From contig JANPJV010000301.1 of NCBI GenBank assembly GCA_031425695.1, forward strand, positions 1 through 64,000: a stretch of DNA of 64,000 nt, read 5' to 3'. This DNA is from JANPJV01 sp031425695. Lineage in GTDB: Bacteria; Pseudomonadota; Gammaproteobacteria; Xanthomonadales; SZUA-5. This document shows, in pieces, positions 1-7,545 of this stretch. Under the pieces are notes generated by a model, which saw only the letters and a program-made list of their open reading frames with translations, did no database searches and was not told the DNA's origin. The translations under genes were made by a program, and so were the position numbers. Position 1 is the stretch's first letter. The number at the start of each line of letters is the position of its first letter.

Positions 1-310
1 AAAAGCCGTCCGGTTGCCGGCGCGTCAAGTAGCGCCCGAAAGCCGAAATCGCCAACCGCGAAAGGACGCGGGCGCAACAAGACCTACGAAAAGCCGTCCG
101 GTGGCCGGCACGTCAAGTAGCGCCCGAAAGCCGAGATCGCCATCCGCGTAACGACGCGGGCGCAACATGACCTACGAAAAGCCGTCCGGTTGCCGGCACG
201 TCAAGTAGCGCCCGAAAGCCGAAATCGCCAACCGCGTAACGACGCGGGCGCAACATGACCTACGGAAGCCGTCCGGTTGCCGGCGCGTCTAGAAACGACG
301 TCGGCGCAAC
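1..310. repeat. 88-bp tandem repeat, three full copies plus a partial
   Basis: Copies lie at 1-88, 89-176 and 177-264, followed by a diverged partial copy to about 310. Copies differ by only a few substitutions. Each holds the pair CGTCAAGTAG...GCGCCCG and GGGCGCAACATGACCTAC, which on the other strand read as a GTAGGTC head and CTACTTGACG tail. These are the same ends as the compact palindromes at 19388 and 31878, so the unit looks like a larger member of that REP family. The array may extend left of the window. No gene is seen in 1-413. Confidence 0.9.
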
Positions 311-413
311 GTACTTGCAAGAGCCGGAACGCGATCGCAATCGCAATCGCCAGCAAAAGGCCATTTCGCAGGCGGCTAGACTCTGGGGTTGCTTGCCTTG
401 AAACGAACGCCGC

Positions 414-878
414 ATGAACGCCAGCGATTCCCTCACGATCCGTCCCGCCAGCGCCGCGGACGCGGCCGTGATTGCCGGGTTCAATCAGGCGATGGCGCTG
501 GAAACGGAGGCCAAGGTCCTGAGCCCGAGCGTGGTCGAGGCCGGCGTACAAGGCCTCTTCGCCGACACGTCCCGCGGTTTCTACCTGGTGGCCGAGGAAG
601 CGGGCGAGGTACTCGGCGGGTTGATGGTCACCTTCGAGTGGAGCGACTGGCGCAACGCCGATTTCTGGTGGATCCAAAGCGTGTACGTGCGGCCCGGCGC
701 GCGCCGTCGCGGCATCTTTGCGCGCTTGTACCGGGAGATCGAGACCCGTGCGCGCGGCGCTGGCGCCTGCGGCTTGCGCCTCTACGTGGAGAACGAGAAT
801 CAGGCGGCGATGGCCACCTATCTCAGTCTCGGCATGCACGACGCCCACTATCGGGTGATGGAGCAGAGCTTCCGATGA
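414..878 (+). CDS. GNAT family N-acetyltransferase
   Basis: The 154-residue protein has the layout of a single GNAT acetyltransferase domain. The N-terminal strand reads LTIRPASAADAAVIAGF. The central strand-turn IQSVYVRPGARRRGI matches the acetyl-CoA pyrophosphate loop (V.P..R..G). The C-terminal LRLYVENENQAAMATYLSLGM matches the usual N..A...Y...GF segment. It should transfer an acyl group from acyl-CoA to an amine; the substrate cannot be read from sequence. The stop overlaps the next ATG by four bases (ATGA), so it is translationally coupled to the two small exported proteins downstream. Confidence 0.88.
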   Translation: MNASDSLTIRPASAADAAVIAGFNQAMALETEAKVLSPSVVEAGVQGLFADTSRGFYLVAEEAGEVLGGLMVTFEWSDWRNADFWWIQSVYVRPGARRRGIFARLYREIETRARGAGACGLRLYVENENQAAMATYLSLGMHDAHYRVMEQSFR

Positions 879-1273
879 GCGGGTGGTGGAAAGCGGCATA
901 TGGAGCGCTGTTGCTGCTGTCTGCTCCGTTTGCCCAAGCCGCCCAGCTGCGCATCCTGGTCGTCGATGCGACACATCTGCAGGAAGCGATGCCGCTGTAC
1001 GGCGCGATCGATCGGCAGGCGGCGGCGCTGGCGGACGCGCGCGAACATCCGGCGGCGGCAGTCCAGCTGGCTGCTGACCTGCGCAAGAGCGAGGTCTTGA
1101 CCGCGCTGCCCGAGGTCATCGCCGAGATCGCGATCGCCGCTGGCGCCGATCTCGTCATCGACCGCGCGCTCGCGCGCCGCATCGGCGAGGGCGGCTCGCA
1201 GGATGTGACGGCCGCAGTGCAAGAAGCGCTCGAAGGGCGCTATGCCGATCGTCCGCTGGAAGTCTTGCCGTGA
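875..1273 (+). CDS. Small exported protein, divergent OmpH/Skp-like
   Basis: The 132-residue protein starts at the ATG overlapping the upstream stop. A signal peptide is visible (WWKAAYGALLLLSAPFAQA, cleavage after AQA). The mature start LRILVVDATHLQEAMPLYGAIDRQAAALAD resembles the first strand and helix of Skp/OmpH periplasmic chaperones. It also parallels the next gene, whose mature start is QVLVVDLGDAYTRS. It is shorter than Skp and lacks most of the long coiled coil, so chaperone function is doubtful. A duplication followed by divergence between this gene and the next is an inference from the shared LVVD start and adjacency. Confidence 0.65.
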   Translation: MSGWWKAAYGALLLLSAPFAQAAQLRILVVDATHLQEAMPLYGAIDRQAAALADAREHPAAAVQLAADLRKSEVLTALPEVIAEIAIAAGADLVIDRALARRIGEGGSQDVTAAVQEALEGRYADRPLEVLP

Positions 1274-1806
1274 GCCGGATGCTGCCGATTCTCCTGGCCG
1301 CAGTCCTGTTGCCCGCTACGGCCGGCGCACAACCGCAGGTCCTGGTCGTAGATCTCGGCGATGCCTACACGCGCTCGACCGCGCTCGCTGGCCTGCTCGC
1401 CGACGTCGACCGCGAGCTCAAGAAGCTTGCCGATCGCCATCGCCCAGAGCTCCTCGCGCTGCGTCGAGAAATTGCGCAGTTGAAGAAGGACCCTGGCGAC
1501 ACCCGCAATCGCCAGCTCGCAGCGGCGCGGCGTATCGAAGCCATCGATGCGGCTGCCGAACAGGAAGAGGAACTCCTCGCCGAGGCCAATCAGGCCGCAA
1601 TCGCCCGAGTGAATTCTGAGATTGCCGCCATCAAGCGCGAGCTCGTTGCCGAAGCTGGGGCGACGGCCGTACTGGATATCCAGGAGACTCTGTACTTTCG
1701 CCCCGACTGTCCTTGTGACTACACCAGCAAACTCTACGACCGCCTGAATGCGCGGCTGCCGCAGGTCGCAATCGAGCTTGCGCGTGAGCCGGCGGCTGGC
1801 GAATGA
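1270..1806 (+). CDS. OmpH/Skp family periplasmic protein
   Basis: The 178-residue protein starts at a GTG overlapping the previous stop (GTGA); an ATG at 1279 is an alternative. A signal peptide (MLPILLAAVLLPATAGAQ) is followed by the beta-strand VLVVDLGDAYTRS. A charged helical stretch of about 80 residues follows, rich in E, K, R and A (LLADVDRELKKLADRHRPELLALRREIAQLKKDP...), like the coiled-coil tentacles of Skp. The C-terminus carries a DCPCDY motif not typical of Skp. The family binds unfolded outer-membrane proteins in the periplasm. The classical skp locus (bamA/lpxD) is not here, so this is probably a paralogue. Confidence 0.7.
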   Translation: MSRMLPILLAAVLLPATAGAQPQVLVVDLGDAYTRSTALAGLLADVDRELKKLADRHRPELLALRREIAQLKKDPGDTRNRQLAAARRIEAIDAAAEQEEELLAEANQAAIARVNSEIAAIKRELVAEAGATAVLDIQETLYFRPDCPCDYTSKLYDRLNARLPQVAIELAREPAAGE

Positions 1807-1919
1807 CCGCCGCCCGATGTTGAAAAGTTCCCGGTTTGCTGCAGTGCAGCTTGAGCTCGCTCCGCACCCGCGTCCACACTGTCATGTCCCGGCTGGGCAA
1901 CCGGCATGTCGGGGAGGGG

Positions 1920-1964
1920 CCAAACCCGTAGCGATCCGAAAGGGGCGCTGCGGGTTTGGTTTTT
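1920..1964 (+). terminator. Rho-independent terminator
   Basis: CCAAACCCGTAGCG pairs with CGCTGCGGGTTTGG around a short loop and is followed by a T run. It lies about 115 bases after the last gene of the acetyltransferase/OmpH-like operon. Confidence 0.75.
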
Positions 1965-1988
1965 CTGGAGTCCCGAAAGCTGCTCTGC

Positions 1989-2013
1989 GTGGGTCCGGAC
2001 CTTGTCCGGACGC
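1989..2013 (+). repeat. Single REP palindrome, GTGGGTC type
   Basis: One copy of the GTGGGTC-headed palindrome (stem CGGAC...GTCCG), the same unit that is arrayed around the RAYT gene at 26905. It sits just upstream of the amidinohydrolase start. Confidence 0.8.
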
Positions 2014-2040
2014 TCTTCCCCAAGACTTCCACACTGCCAC

Positions 2041-2967
2041 ATGAGTCACCTGGAACCGCTAAACACCGACCCGGCAGCTTTCCTCGCCTACGCAAGCGGT
2101 TTCGCGCCTCGTCATCCTGGCGTCCCCCGCGGTGTCTTCCTGATCGCGCCAGCGGATTTTCGGCTCGCCGAAGAATCGGCCCGCGACAATCTGTACATGC
2201 GCATTGCGCAGGGGGCCGACGCGCAGCGTGCGCTCGAACAGCACCACGCCCTCGCTGCGGCGCTCGCCGCACACGGCATCCCGGTGATGAGTTTCCCCGG
2301 GTCGCGCGATACGCCGGATGCAGTCTTTCCGAACAACGTATTCGCGACGGCGCCGGGTCGTTTAATCGTCGGCGCAATGCGCCACCCGATTCGCCAGCGC
2401 GAAGCCAGGCGTGCCGATATTCGCGCCTGGTTCCGCGAGGTGCTCCGGGTTGCCGAGATCGACCTTTCAACGAGTGGCGTGGTCGCCGAGCTCACCGGTA
2501 GCCTGGTGATCGACCGCGCGCGAGGGATCGGCTTCTGTGGGCTGAGCGAACGCTGCGACGCGGCCGGCGCCGCGGCCATGGCGCAAGCCTTCGATCTCGA
2601 CGCGATGCTGGTTTTCGAGCTTGCCCCTGGCGAGTACCACAGCAACGTGATCATGTCCGCCCTCGCTGGCCGCGGCGTGCTCCTCTGTCGCGATGGCTTT
2701 GCCGATCCGGCCGTCGCCGACGCCATCGCCGCCCTTTATCCCGGCGCCGCGATCTTCCTGGACGCTGAGGAAAAAGCTGGCTTCGCGGGCAATTGCATCG
2801 CGCTCGGCGACGCCGGCCTGTGGATGTCAGCCACCGCCGAGGCAGCGCTGCGCCCGTCCACGCGCCGCGCGATCGAGGCGCTGGGCTTCGTCATCCAGTC
2901 GGTGGATCTCAGCGAGTTCGAGAAGGCCGGTGGCAGCCTGCGCTGCATGATCGGCGAGATTTATTGA
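2041..2967 (+). CDS. Arginine-deiminase-related amidinohydrolase (CtlX/DDAH type)
   Basis: The 308-residue protein belongs to the pentein fold. Visible motifs are PDAVFPNNVFAT (substrate loop), ELTGSLVIDR (the acidic catalytic strand), GEYHSNVIMS (catalytic His) and, at the C-terminus, GGSLRCMIGEIY with the nucleophilic Cys. This Asp/Glu-His-Cys order is shared by CtlX and dimethylarginine dimethylaminohydrolase. FPNN and the length favour the CtlX (citrulline/arginine-type hydrolase) branch. It would hydrolyse a guanidino or ureido group. An open frame continues upstream, but the ATG at 2041 gives the family-like N-terminus. It is a single gene. Its link to the arginine locus at 13.5-24 kb is only thematic. 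Confidence 0.82.
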   Translation: MSHLEPLNTDPAAFLAYASGFAPRHPGVPRGVFLIAPADFRLAEESARDNLYMRIAQGADAQRALEQHHALAAALAAHGIPVMSFPGSRDTPDAVFPNNVFATAPGRLIVGAMRHPIRQREARRADIRAWFREVLRVAEIDLSTSGVVAELTGSLVIDRARGIGFCGLSERCDAAGAAAMAQAFDLDAMLVFELAPGEYHSNVIMSALAGRGVLLCRDGFADPAVADAIAALYPGAAIFLDAEEKAGFAGNCIALGDAGLWMSATAEAALRPSTRRAIEALGFVIQSVDLSEFEKAGGSLRCMIGEIY

Positions 2968-2983
2968 AGTCGGAATAAGCCCC

Positions 2984-3059
2984 GCAAAAAATGTCATTTT
3001 TGCATCGCTTCATTTCGATGTCTGCGCCATCGAAATGGCGGCACATCCATGTGCCGCGG
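2984..3059. repeat. Dispersed element, first copy (partner at 58935-59014)
   Basis: This stretch contains a short hairpin around AAAAATGTCATTTTT and then CCATCGAAATGGCGG and the palindrome GCGGCACATCCATGTGCCGC. The same order of parts, with few changes, recurs near 58.95 kb. A second copy of the first part stands inverted at about 3150-3168. Confidence 0.7.
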
Positions 3060-3077
3060 CACCCGATCCTGGCGGCG

Positions 3078-3128
3078 GCCTGGAAGCCTGGAAGCCTGGA
3101 AGCCTGGGAAGCCTGGGAAGCCTGGGAG
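3078..3128. repeat. Short tandem repeat GCCTGGAA / GCCTGGGAA
   Basis: Three 8-bp units GCCTGGAA are followed by three 9-bp units GCCTGGGAA/G. It lies in the intergenic gap between convergent genes. A simple-sequence tract of this kind can change copy number by slippage. Confidence 0.9.
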
Positions 3129-3196
3129 AGGGGAGCACTCCACCGCGCGGCAAAAATGACATTTTTGCCCCGCGGGCGAGGTCTGCTTCAACCCGG

Positions 3197-3223
3197 CTTG
3201 AATTCTCCGCAGGAGAATTCAAG
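3197..3223 (-). terminator. Hairpin just after the TerB gene
   Basis: A perfect 12-bp stem (CTTGAATTCTCC / GGAGAATTCAAG) with a 3-nt loop starts four bases after the stop of the leftward TerB-domain gene. There is no clear T run, so it may act as an RNA-stabilising end rather than a classical terminator. Confidence 0.6.
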
Positions 3224-3226
3224 ACG

Positions 3227-3697
3227 TTATGCCGTATCGATTCGCGTCTTCAGCGCGTTGGCGTCGACGCCCATTCGGATACCGACGCGGGTGAGCCACG
3301 ACTTCTCGGGAATGCGCACGCGGCCGTCGGCCTTGGCGAGCTCGAGCAGGGCTTCGAGCAACTGTTCGGAATGGGTGGAGCTGATCGGGAACACGTCGAG
3401 GAAGCGGTCGATCTCGCCTTCGACGTCGAGGCCTCCGGCGCGACCGCGCTCGAAGCTGGCCACCGCCAGCTTGCGCCCGGCCTTGGCCAGTTGCATGCGA
3501 TCGATCATTTCTTCGCCGTGATCGGCCTCTTCGGCGGTGACCACCCCGTCGGCGCGGGCGAGCGAGCCGAGCAGCGCGAACAGGACCGAGACGAAGACCT
3601 CGTCCTTCGGCTCGAGCGCTTCATCGCGGAACAGGCTTCCGAGCTTCTCGGACATCCAGCGCAACGGATTGGAACTGGTGTTGACCTGCTGATTCAT
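3227..3697 (-). CDS. TerB-domain protein
   Basis: The 156-residue protein starts MNQQVNTSSNPLRWMSEKL. The frame stays open upstream, but that part has no domain character. The segment VLFALLGSLARADGVVTAEEADHGEEMIDRM and the later LLEALLELAKADGRVRIPEKSWLTRVGIRMGV are the two acidic A.ADG.V...E repeats of the TerB/DjlA-N fold, which binds metal in characterised members. The protein is cytosolic and soluble. TerB domains occur in stress, tellurite and membrane-associated systems, but no ter genes are nearby, so the role is open. It ends at a strong hairpin and is transcribed away from the sigma-54 regulator. Confidence 0.75.
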   Translation of the reverse strand: MNQQVNTSSNPLRWMSEKLGSLFRDEALEPKDEVFVSVLFALLGSLARADGVVTAEEADHGEEMIDRMQLAKAGRKLAVASFERGRAGGLDVEGEIDRFLDVFPISSTHSEQLLEALLELAKADGRVRIPEKSWLTRVGIRMGVDANALKTRIDTA

Positions 3698-3963
3698 CTC
3701 GAGAACCCCTGGTTTGTGCCAGAGCAATGCTAACAGCGACCACCGGCCATTCTGCGATGCAGTCGTGGGAACGCCAGCCGGATCTGTGATCCGTCGTCCG
3801 CCAAGCCTACGCCCTATCAACGAGATCGGCTGCGCAAAGAGGACAAGTGTCCGGAATCGAACAGTCGTAGGATGTGATCCTGTCGTGCGTCTGACGGATG
3901 CGCGCGCACGGTTTGCCAGCGTCAAAGCGACCGCGCACGGCACCGACCCACCAAAGCTGTGAT

Positions 3964-3979
3964 TGGCACGATCCCTGCG
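3964..3979 (+). promoter_or_regulatory. Sigma-54 promoter candidate
   Basis: TTGGCACGATCCCTGC matches the -24/-12 consensus TGGCACG-N4-TTGC, with GG and GC at exactly the right 10-base separation; the main mismatch is C for T at the start of the -12 box. It ends 38 bases before the start of the NtrC-family regulator. The rest of 3698-4015 holds no gene that I can support. Confidence 0.6.
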
Positions 3980-4015
3980 ATGCGTCGTCCTGACTTTACC
4001 CAACCGAGATCCCGC

Positions 4016-5407
4016 ATGGCCGACGCCCTTCCGATCCTGATTGCCGACGACCAGCGCGACGTGCTCGAGGCCTTGCGGCTGTTGATCAAGGCCGAGGGCC
4101 TGACCAGCGTGCTCGCGATGCATCCCGACCAAGCCATCGAGATCCTCAAGAAGCAGGCGGTCAGCGTGGTGTTGATGGACCTCAACTACACGCGCGACAC
4201 CACCTCCGGCCAGGAAGGACTCGACCTCCTCGAACGCATCCGCGCGCTGGACGCCGAACTGCCGGTGGTGGTGATGACCGCCTGGGGCACGATCGACATC
4301 GCGGTCGAGGCGATGCGCCGCGGTGCCAACGATTTCGTCGAGAAGCCCTGGGACAACGCGCGCTTGATGGCCATCCTGCGCAACCAGGCCGCGCTCGGGG
4401 CGACCCGCCGCCGCGCGCAGAAGCTCGAGCGTGAAAACGAGATCCTGCGCGGCAACGAGCGCGGCGATTTCATCGCCGAATCAGCGGCGATGGGCCCGGT
4501 GCTGGACATGATCCAGCGCGTCGGTCCGACCGAAGCCAATATCCTGGTCCTCGGCGAGAACGGCACCGGCAAGGGGCTGATCGCGGACTTGCTGCACAAG
4601 AACTCGCGGCGCGCGCAGATGCCATTGATCAAGGTCAACATGGGCGGCATCTCCGAGACCGTGTTCGAGAGCGAGATCTTCGGGCATGTGCGCGGCGCCT
4701 TTACCGACGCGAAGCAAGACCGGCTCGGGCGCTTCGAGCTCGCCGACGGGGGCACCCTCTTTCTCGACGAGATCGGCAACATCCCGCTCTCGCAGCAGCC
4801 CAAGCTATTGCGCGTGCTCGAAGACGGAGAGTTCGAACGATTGGGCTCTTCGCGCACCACCAAGGCCAACGTGCGGCTGATCTCCGCAACCAATTCTGAT
4901 CTCACCGACGACGTCGCCAAAGGGCGCTTCCGCAAGGACTTGCTGTTTCGCCTCAACACGGTCGAATTGCGCCTGCCGCCGCTGCGCGAGCGTCGCGAAG
5001 ACATCTTGCCGCTCGCACGCAAGCTGCTCACGCGCTTCGGTCAGCGCTACCAGCGCGAGGGCGTGCGCCTGGCCCCGGCGGCCGAGCGCGCATTGCTTGG
5101 CTACGCGTGGCCGGGCAACGTGCGCGAGCTCAGCCATGTCATTGAGCGCGCGGTGCTGATGGCGCGCCACAACGAGATCGGTGATCTCGATTTCAGCTTC
5201 GCGCCGACACCGCAGAATGCGAGCGAGCTCGACCACATGACACTGGATGCCGCCGAGGAGATGCTGGTGCGCCGCGCGATGATCCGATCCGAGGGCAATG
5301 TGCAGCGGGCCGCCGAGTACCTCGGCCTCAGCCGTGCCGCACTCTACCGACGCCTCGAGAAATACGGCATCCGCAGCCCCGGCGAAGGCGAGAGCGAGGG
5401 CTTGTGA
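4016..5407 (+). CDS. NtrC-family sigma-54-dependent response regulator
   Basis: The 463-residue protein has three parts. A receiver domain (about 1-122) carries D11/D12, phospho-acceptor D55 and K110. A sigma-54 AAA+ domain (about 150-385) carries Walker A GENGTGKG at 180-187 and Walker B GGTLFLDEIGN. A Fis-type helix-turn-helix lies at the C-terminus (NVQRAAEYLGLSRAALYRRL). It should be phosphorylated by the adjoining kinase and activate sigma-54 promoters. The sigma-54-contacting loop reads GAFTDA (227-232) instead of the usual GAFTGA. The gene ends in TGA overlapping the kinase GTG start. A sigma-54-like promoter just upstream suggests autoregulation. Confidence 0.93.
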   Translation: MADALPILIADDQRDVLEALRLLIKAEGLTSVLAMHPDQAIEILKKQAVSVVLMDLNYTRDTTSGQEGLDLLERIRALDAELPVVVMTAWGTIDIAVEAMRRGANDFVEKPWDNARLMAILRNQAALGATRRRAQKLERENEILRGNERGDFIAESAAMGPVLDMIQRVGPTEANILVLGENGTGKGLIADLLHKNSRRAQMPLIKVNMGGISETVFESEIFGHVRGAFTDAKQDRLGRFELADGGTLFLDEIGNIPLSQQPKLLRVLEDGEFERLGSSRTTKANVRLISATNSDLTDDVAKGRFRKDLLFRLNTVELRLPPLRERREDILPLARKLLTRFGQRYQREGVRLAPAAERALLGYAWPGNVRELSHVIERAVLMARHNEIGDLDFSFAPTPQNASELDHMTLDAAEEMLVRRAMIRSEGNVQRAAEYLGLSRAALYRRLEKYGIRSPGEGESEGL

Positions 5408-6825
5408 GCGAGACCGCACGGGGCCTCCCGTCAGACGACGCAGAGCCCTCGGCCGAGCTGCATGCGCTCCCTGCCGCCGCCGCCGTGCCGGTGCCCCCGC
5501 CGCGCCGCCGCATCGGCTATGAGACGCGCGTGGCGCTGATGACTGGACTGGTGCTGCTGCCTTCTCTGGGGATGGCCCTGATCGGAATTGCGCAGCAGCC
5601 CTGGGACGTGGAAATGCGCGCTTTCGCGCTCGGTGCCCTGATCTCGATCAGTGTCTATCTCTGGCGGCGCCTGCTGCGCGTCATCGTGCATCCGCTGCTG
5701 ACCCTGGTGAACCTGCTCGATTCCTTGCGCGCCGGCGACTACAGCCTGCGCGCACTGTCTGCGCGGCGTGGCGATGCGCTCGGTGAAGTACTGTGGGAGG
5801 TCAACGCGCTGGCCAGCACCCTGCGCGAACAGCGCCTCAAGGTCGAGGAGACCGGGGCACTGCTCAGCAAGGTGCTGGCCAATGTCGAGATCGCGATCTT
5901 TGCGCTCGACGACCAGCGCCGGCTGATTCTGATCAACGCGGCCGGTGAACGCCTGCTCGCCCGGCGCGCCAGCGCTGCACTTGGACGCAGCGCCCACGAG
6001 CTCGGGCTCGATGCGTGCTGCGACACGGAAACGCCGGCGACGCTGAAGACCGCGTTCCCGGGCGGCGCCGGCAGCTTCGACTTGCGCCGTGCAATCTTTC
6101 GCCAGGGCGGTCGCCCACACGAGCTGATCGCAGTCACCGATCTCTCGCGCGCGCTGCGCGAGGAGGAGCGGCAAGCCTGGCAGCGGCTGATCCGGGTGCT
6201 CGGCCATGAGCTCAACAATTCACTGGCACCGATTCGTTCGATGGCGGCCACCATCTCGACCATGATCGCGCGCCAGCCACCGCCGGAAGACTGGCGCGAG
6301 GACGTGCTCGGCGGGCTCGCGGTGATTGGCGACCGGGCCGAATCATTGACCCGTTTCATGTCCGCCTACACCCGCTTGGCGCGGCTTCCCGCACCGAACA
6401 AGCGCGCCGTCTCGCTGGCGGCGGTGGTGCGCCGCGCTGCGCGCCTGGAGCAGCGGCGCCAGGTCGAGATTGGCGAGCTGCCGCCGGTCCAGATCCAGGC
6501 CGACGCCGACCAGATCGAGCAGGCACTGATCAACCTGATCAAGAACGCTGCCGAGGCCTCGATCGAAACCGGCGGTCGGCAGGTCAGCGTCGAGATGCGC
6601 GTCGGCGACGAGGACGTCGTGATCGAGATCAAGGACGACGGCCCGGGCCTGTCCAAGACCGAAAACCTGTTCGTTCCCTTCTTCACCACCAAGCCCGGCG
6701 GCAGCGGTGTCGGCCTGGTGCTGGCGCGCCAGATCGTCGAGAACCATGGCGGGCAACTGACCCTGCTCGACCGCGTCGACGCGAGTGGCTGCGTCGTCAG
6801 CCTGGTGCTGCCGCTGGCCGCTTGA
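5404..6825 (+). CDS. NtrY-like sensor histidine kinase
   Basis: The 473-residue protein starts at the GTG inside the upstream stop (GTGA overlap). A proline-rich N-terminus is followed by two membrane segments (about 45-65 and 75-92). Next come a HAMP-like linker and a PAS-like region (VLANVEIAIFALDDQRRLILINAAGERLL). The phospho-acceptor box is VLGHELNNSLAPIRS, and the HATPase domain shows QALINLIKNAAEAS, IKDDGPGL and the G2 region GGSGVGLVLARQIVENHGG. The H-box with NN after HE is the NtrY/NtrB style. It has essentially no periplasmic domain, so it probably senses a membrane or cytosolic cue. Its partner is the upstream regulator. Confidence 0.92.
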   Translation: MSETARGLPSDDAEPSAELHALPAAAAVPVPPPRRRIGYETRVALMTGLVLLPSLGMALIGIAQQPWDVEMRAFALGALISISVYLWRRLLRVIVHPLLTLVNLLDSLRAGDYSLRALSARRGDALGEVLWEVNALASTLREQRLKVEETGALLSKVLANVEIAIFALDDQRRLILINAAGERLLARRASAALGRSAHELGLDACCDTETPATLKTAFPGGAGSFDLRRAIFRQGGRPHELIAVTDLSRALREEERQAWQRLIRVLGHELNNSLAPIRSMAATISTMIARQPPPEDWREDVLGGLAVIGDRAESLTRFMSAYTRLARLPAPNKRAVSLAAVVRRAARLEQRRQVEIGELPPVQIQADADQIEQALINLIKNAAEASIETGGRQVSVEMRVGDEDVVIEIKDDGPGLSKTENLFVPFFTTKPGGSGVGLVLARQIVENHGGQLTLLDRVDASGCVVSLVLPLAA

Positions 6826-6868
6826 GCGCGGTGCATACTCCGCTTTCCTTTTGCGAGAGGCTCGTCCA

Positions 6869-7462
6869 ATGCATAGCGCAATCAAATCGAGCGTGCTGCT
6901 CGGTGCCGCCCTGTTGCTGGCCGCGTGCGGATCCACCTCCAAGCTGGTTGCTACCGATACCGAATCGCAGAGCCTGGACCTGCGCGCGTACGAGCGCGTC
7001 GCCGTGCTCGATTTCACCAACGCAACCTCGCGCGAAATCAAGGACGAGGAAAAGCGAGCCGAGTACGCGGCACGGGTCACCGAGGCCGGCGTCAAGTTTG
7101 CTGATCTCATCGCCGGCGAAATGCGCGATCACAAGGCCGCGCCGGAGGTCCTTCGCGAGCAGCCTGAAGGCAAGGCACTCATCGTAAAGGGCGAAATCAC
7201 CGAATACGTCCCCACCAATTTCGTGATTCGCTGGTTGCTGCCGATCGTCGGCGAGACGAAGTTCGACGCGGTCGTCCACTTCATCGATGCCGAAAGCGGG
7301 ACGGAGCTCGGCACCATCCTGGTCGACAAGAATTCCTGGCCCCTCGGCGGCTGGGGCGCCATCACGCAGACCGTCGATAGCCTCATGGGCCCCCCGGCCC
7401 AGAAGGTCGCCGAAGAGCTGGCCATCGCGCGCGGGGTGATGCAGCGGCCGGCGAAGAAGTAG
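6869..7462 (+). CDS. DUF4410-type lipoprotein
   Basis: The 197-residue protein starts at an ATG with GAGAGG upstream. The lipobox LLAAC at residue about 20 predicts a lipid-anchored protein. The body begins LRAYERVAVLDFTNATS and includes IVKGEITEYVPTNFVIRWLLPIVGETKFDAVVHFIDAESGTELG, the strand pattern of the DUF4410 family (conserved lipoproteins of unknown function). It follows the two-component pair by 43 bases and could be co-transcribed. The convergent guanylate kinase gene is separated by a large inverted repeat. Confidence 0.78.
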   Translation: MHSAIKSSVLLGAALLLAACGSTSKLVATDTESQSLDLRAYERVAVLDFTNATSREIKDEEKRAEYAARVTEAGVKFADLIAGEMRDHKAAPEVLREQPEGKALIVKGEITEYVPTNFVIRWLLPIVGETKFDAVVHFIDAESGTELGTILVDKNSWPLGGWGAITQTVDSLMGPPAQKVAEELAIARGVMQRPAKK

Positions 7463-7463
7463 C

Positions 7464-7541
7464 GGGTTTCGGTGTCGGTTCTCGGTGTCGGAAGGGCGTG
7501 AGCCCTGCATTTTCCGAAACCGAAACCGACAACCGAAACCA
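7464..7541. terminator. Bidirectional inverted repeat between convergent genes
   Basis: GGTTTCGGTGTCGGTTCTCG on one side and CGAAACCGAAACCGACAACC on the other form a long imperfect hairpin exactly between the stops of the DUF4410 lipoprotein and guanylate kinase. It is likely a two-way terminator. Confidence 0.65.
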
Positions 7542-7545
7542 CGCT

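Noticed and set aside
1..264. Regular 88-bp repeats as a CRISPR array
   Set aside because: The whole 88-bp unit is repeated with no variable spacers, and no cas gene is near. It is a tandem repeat with REP-like ends.
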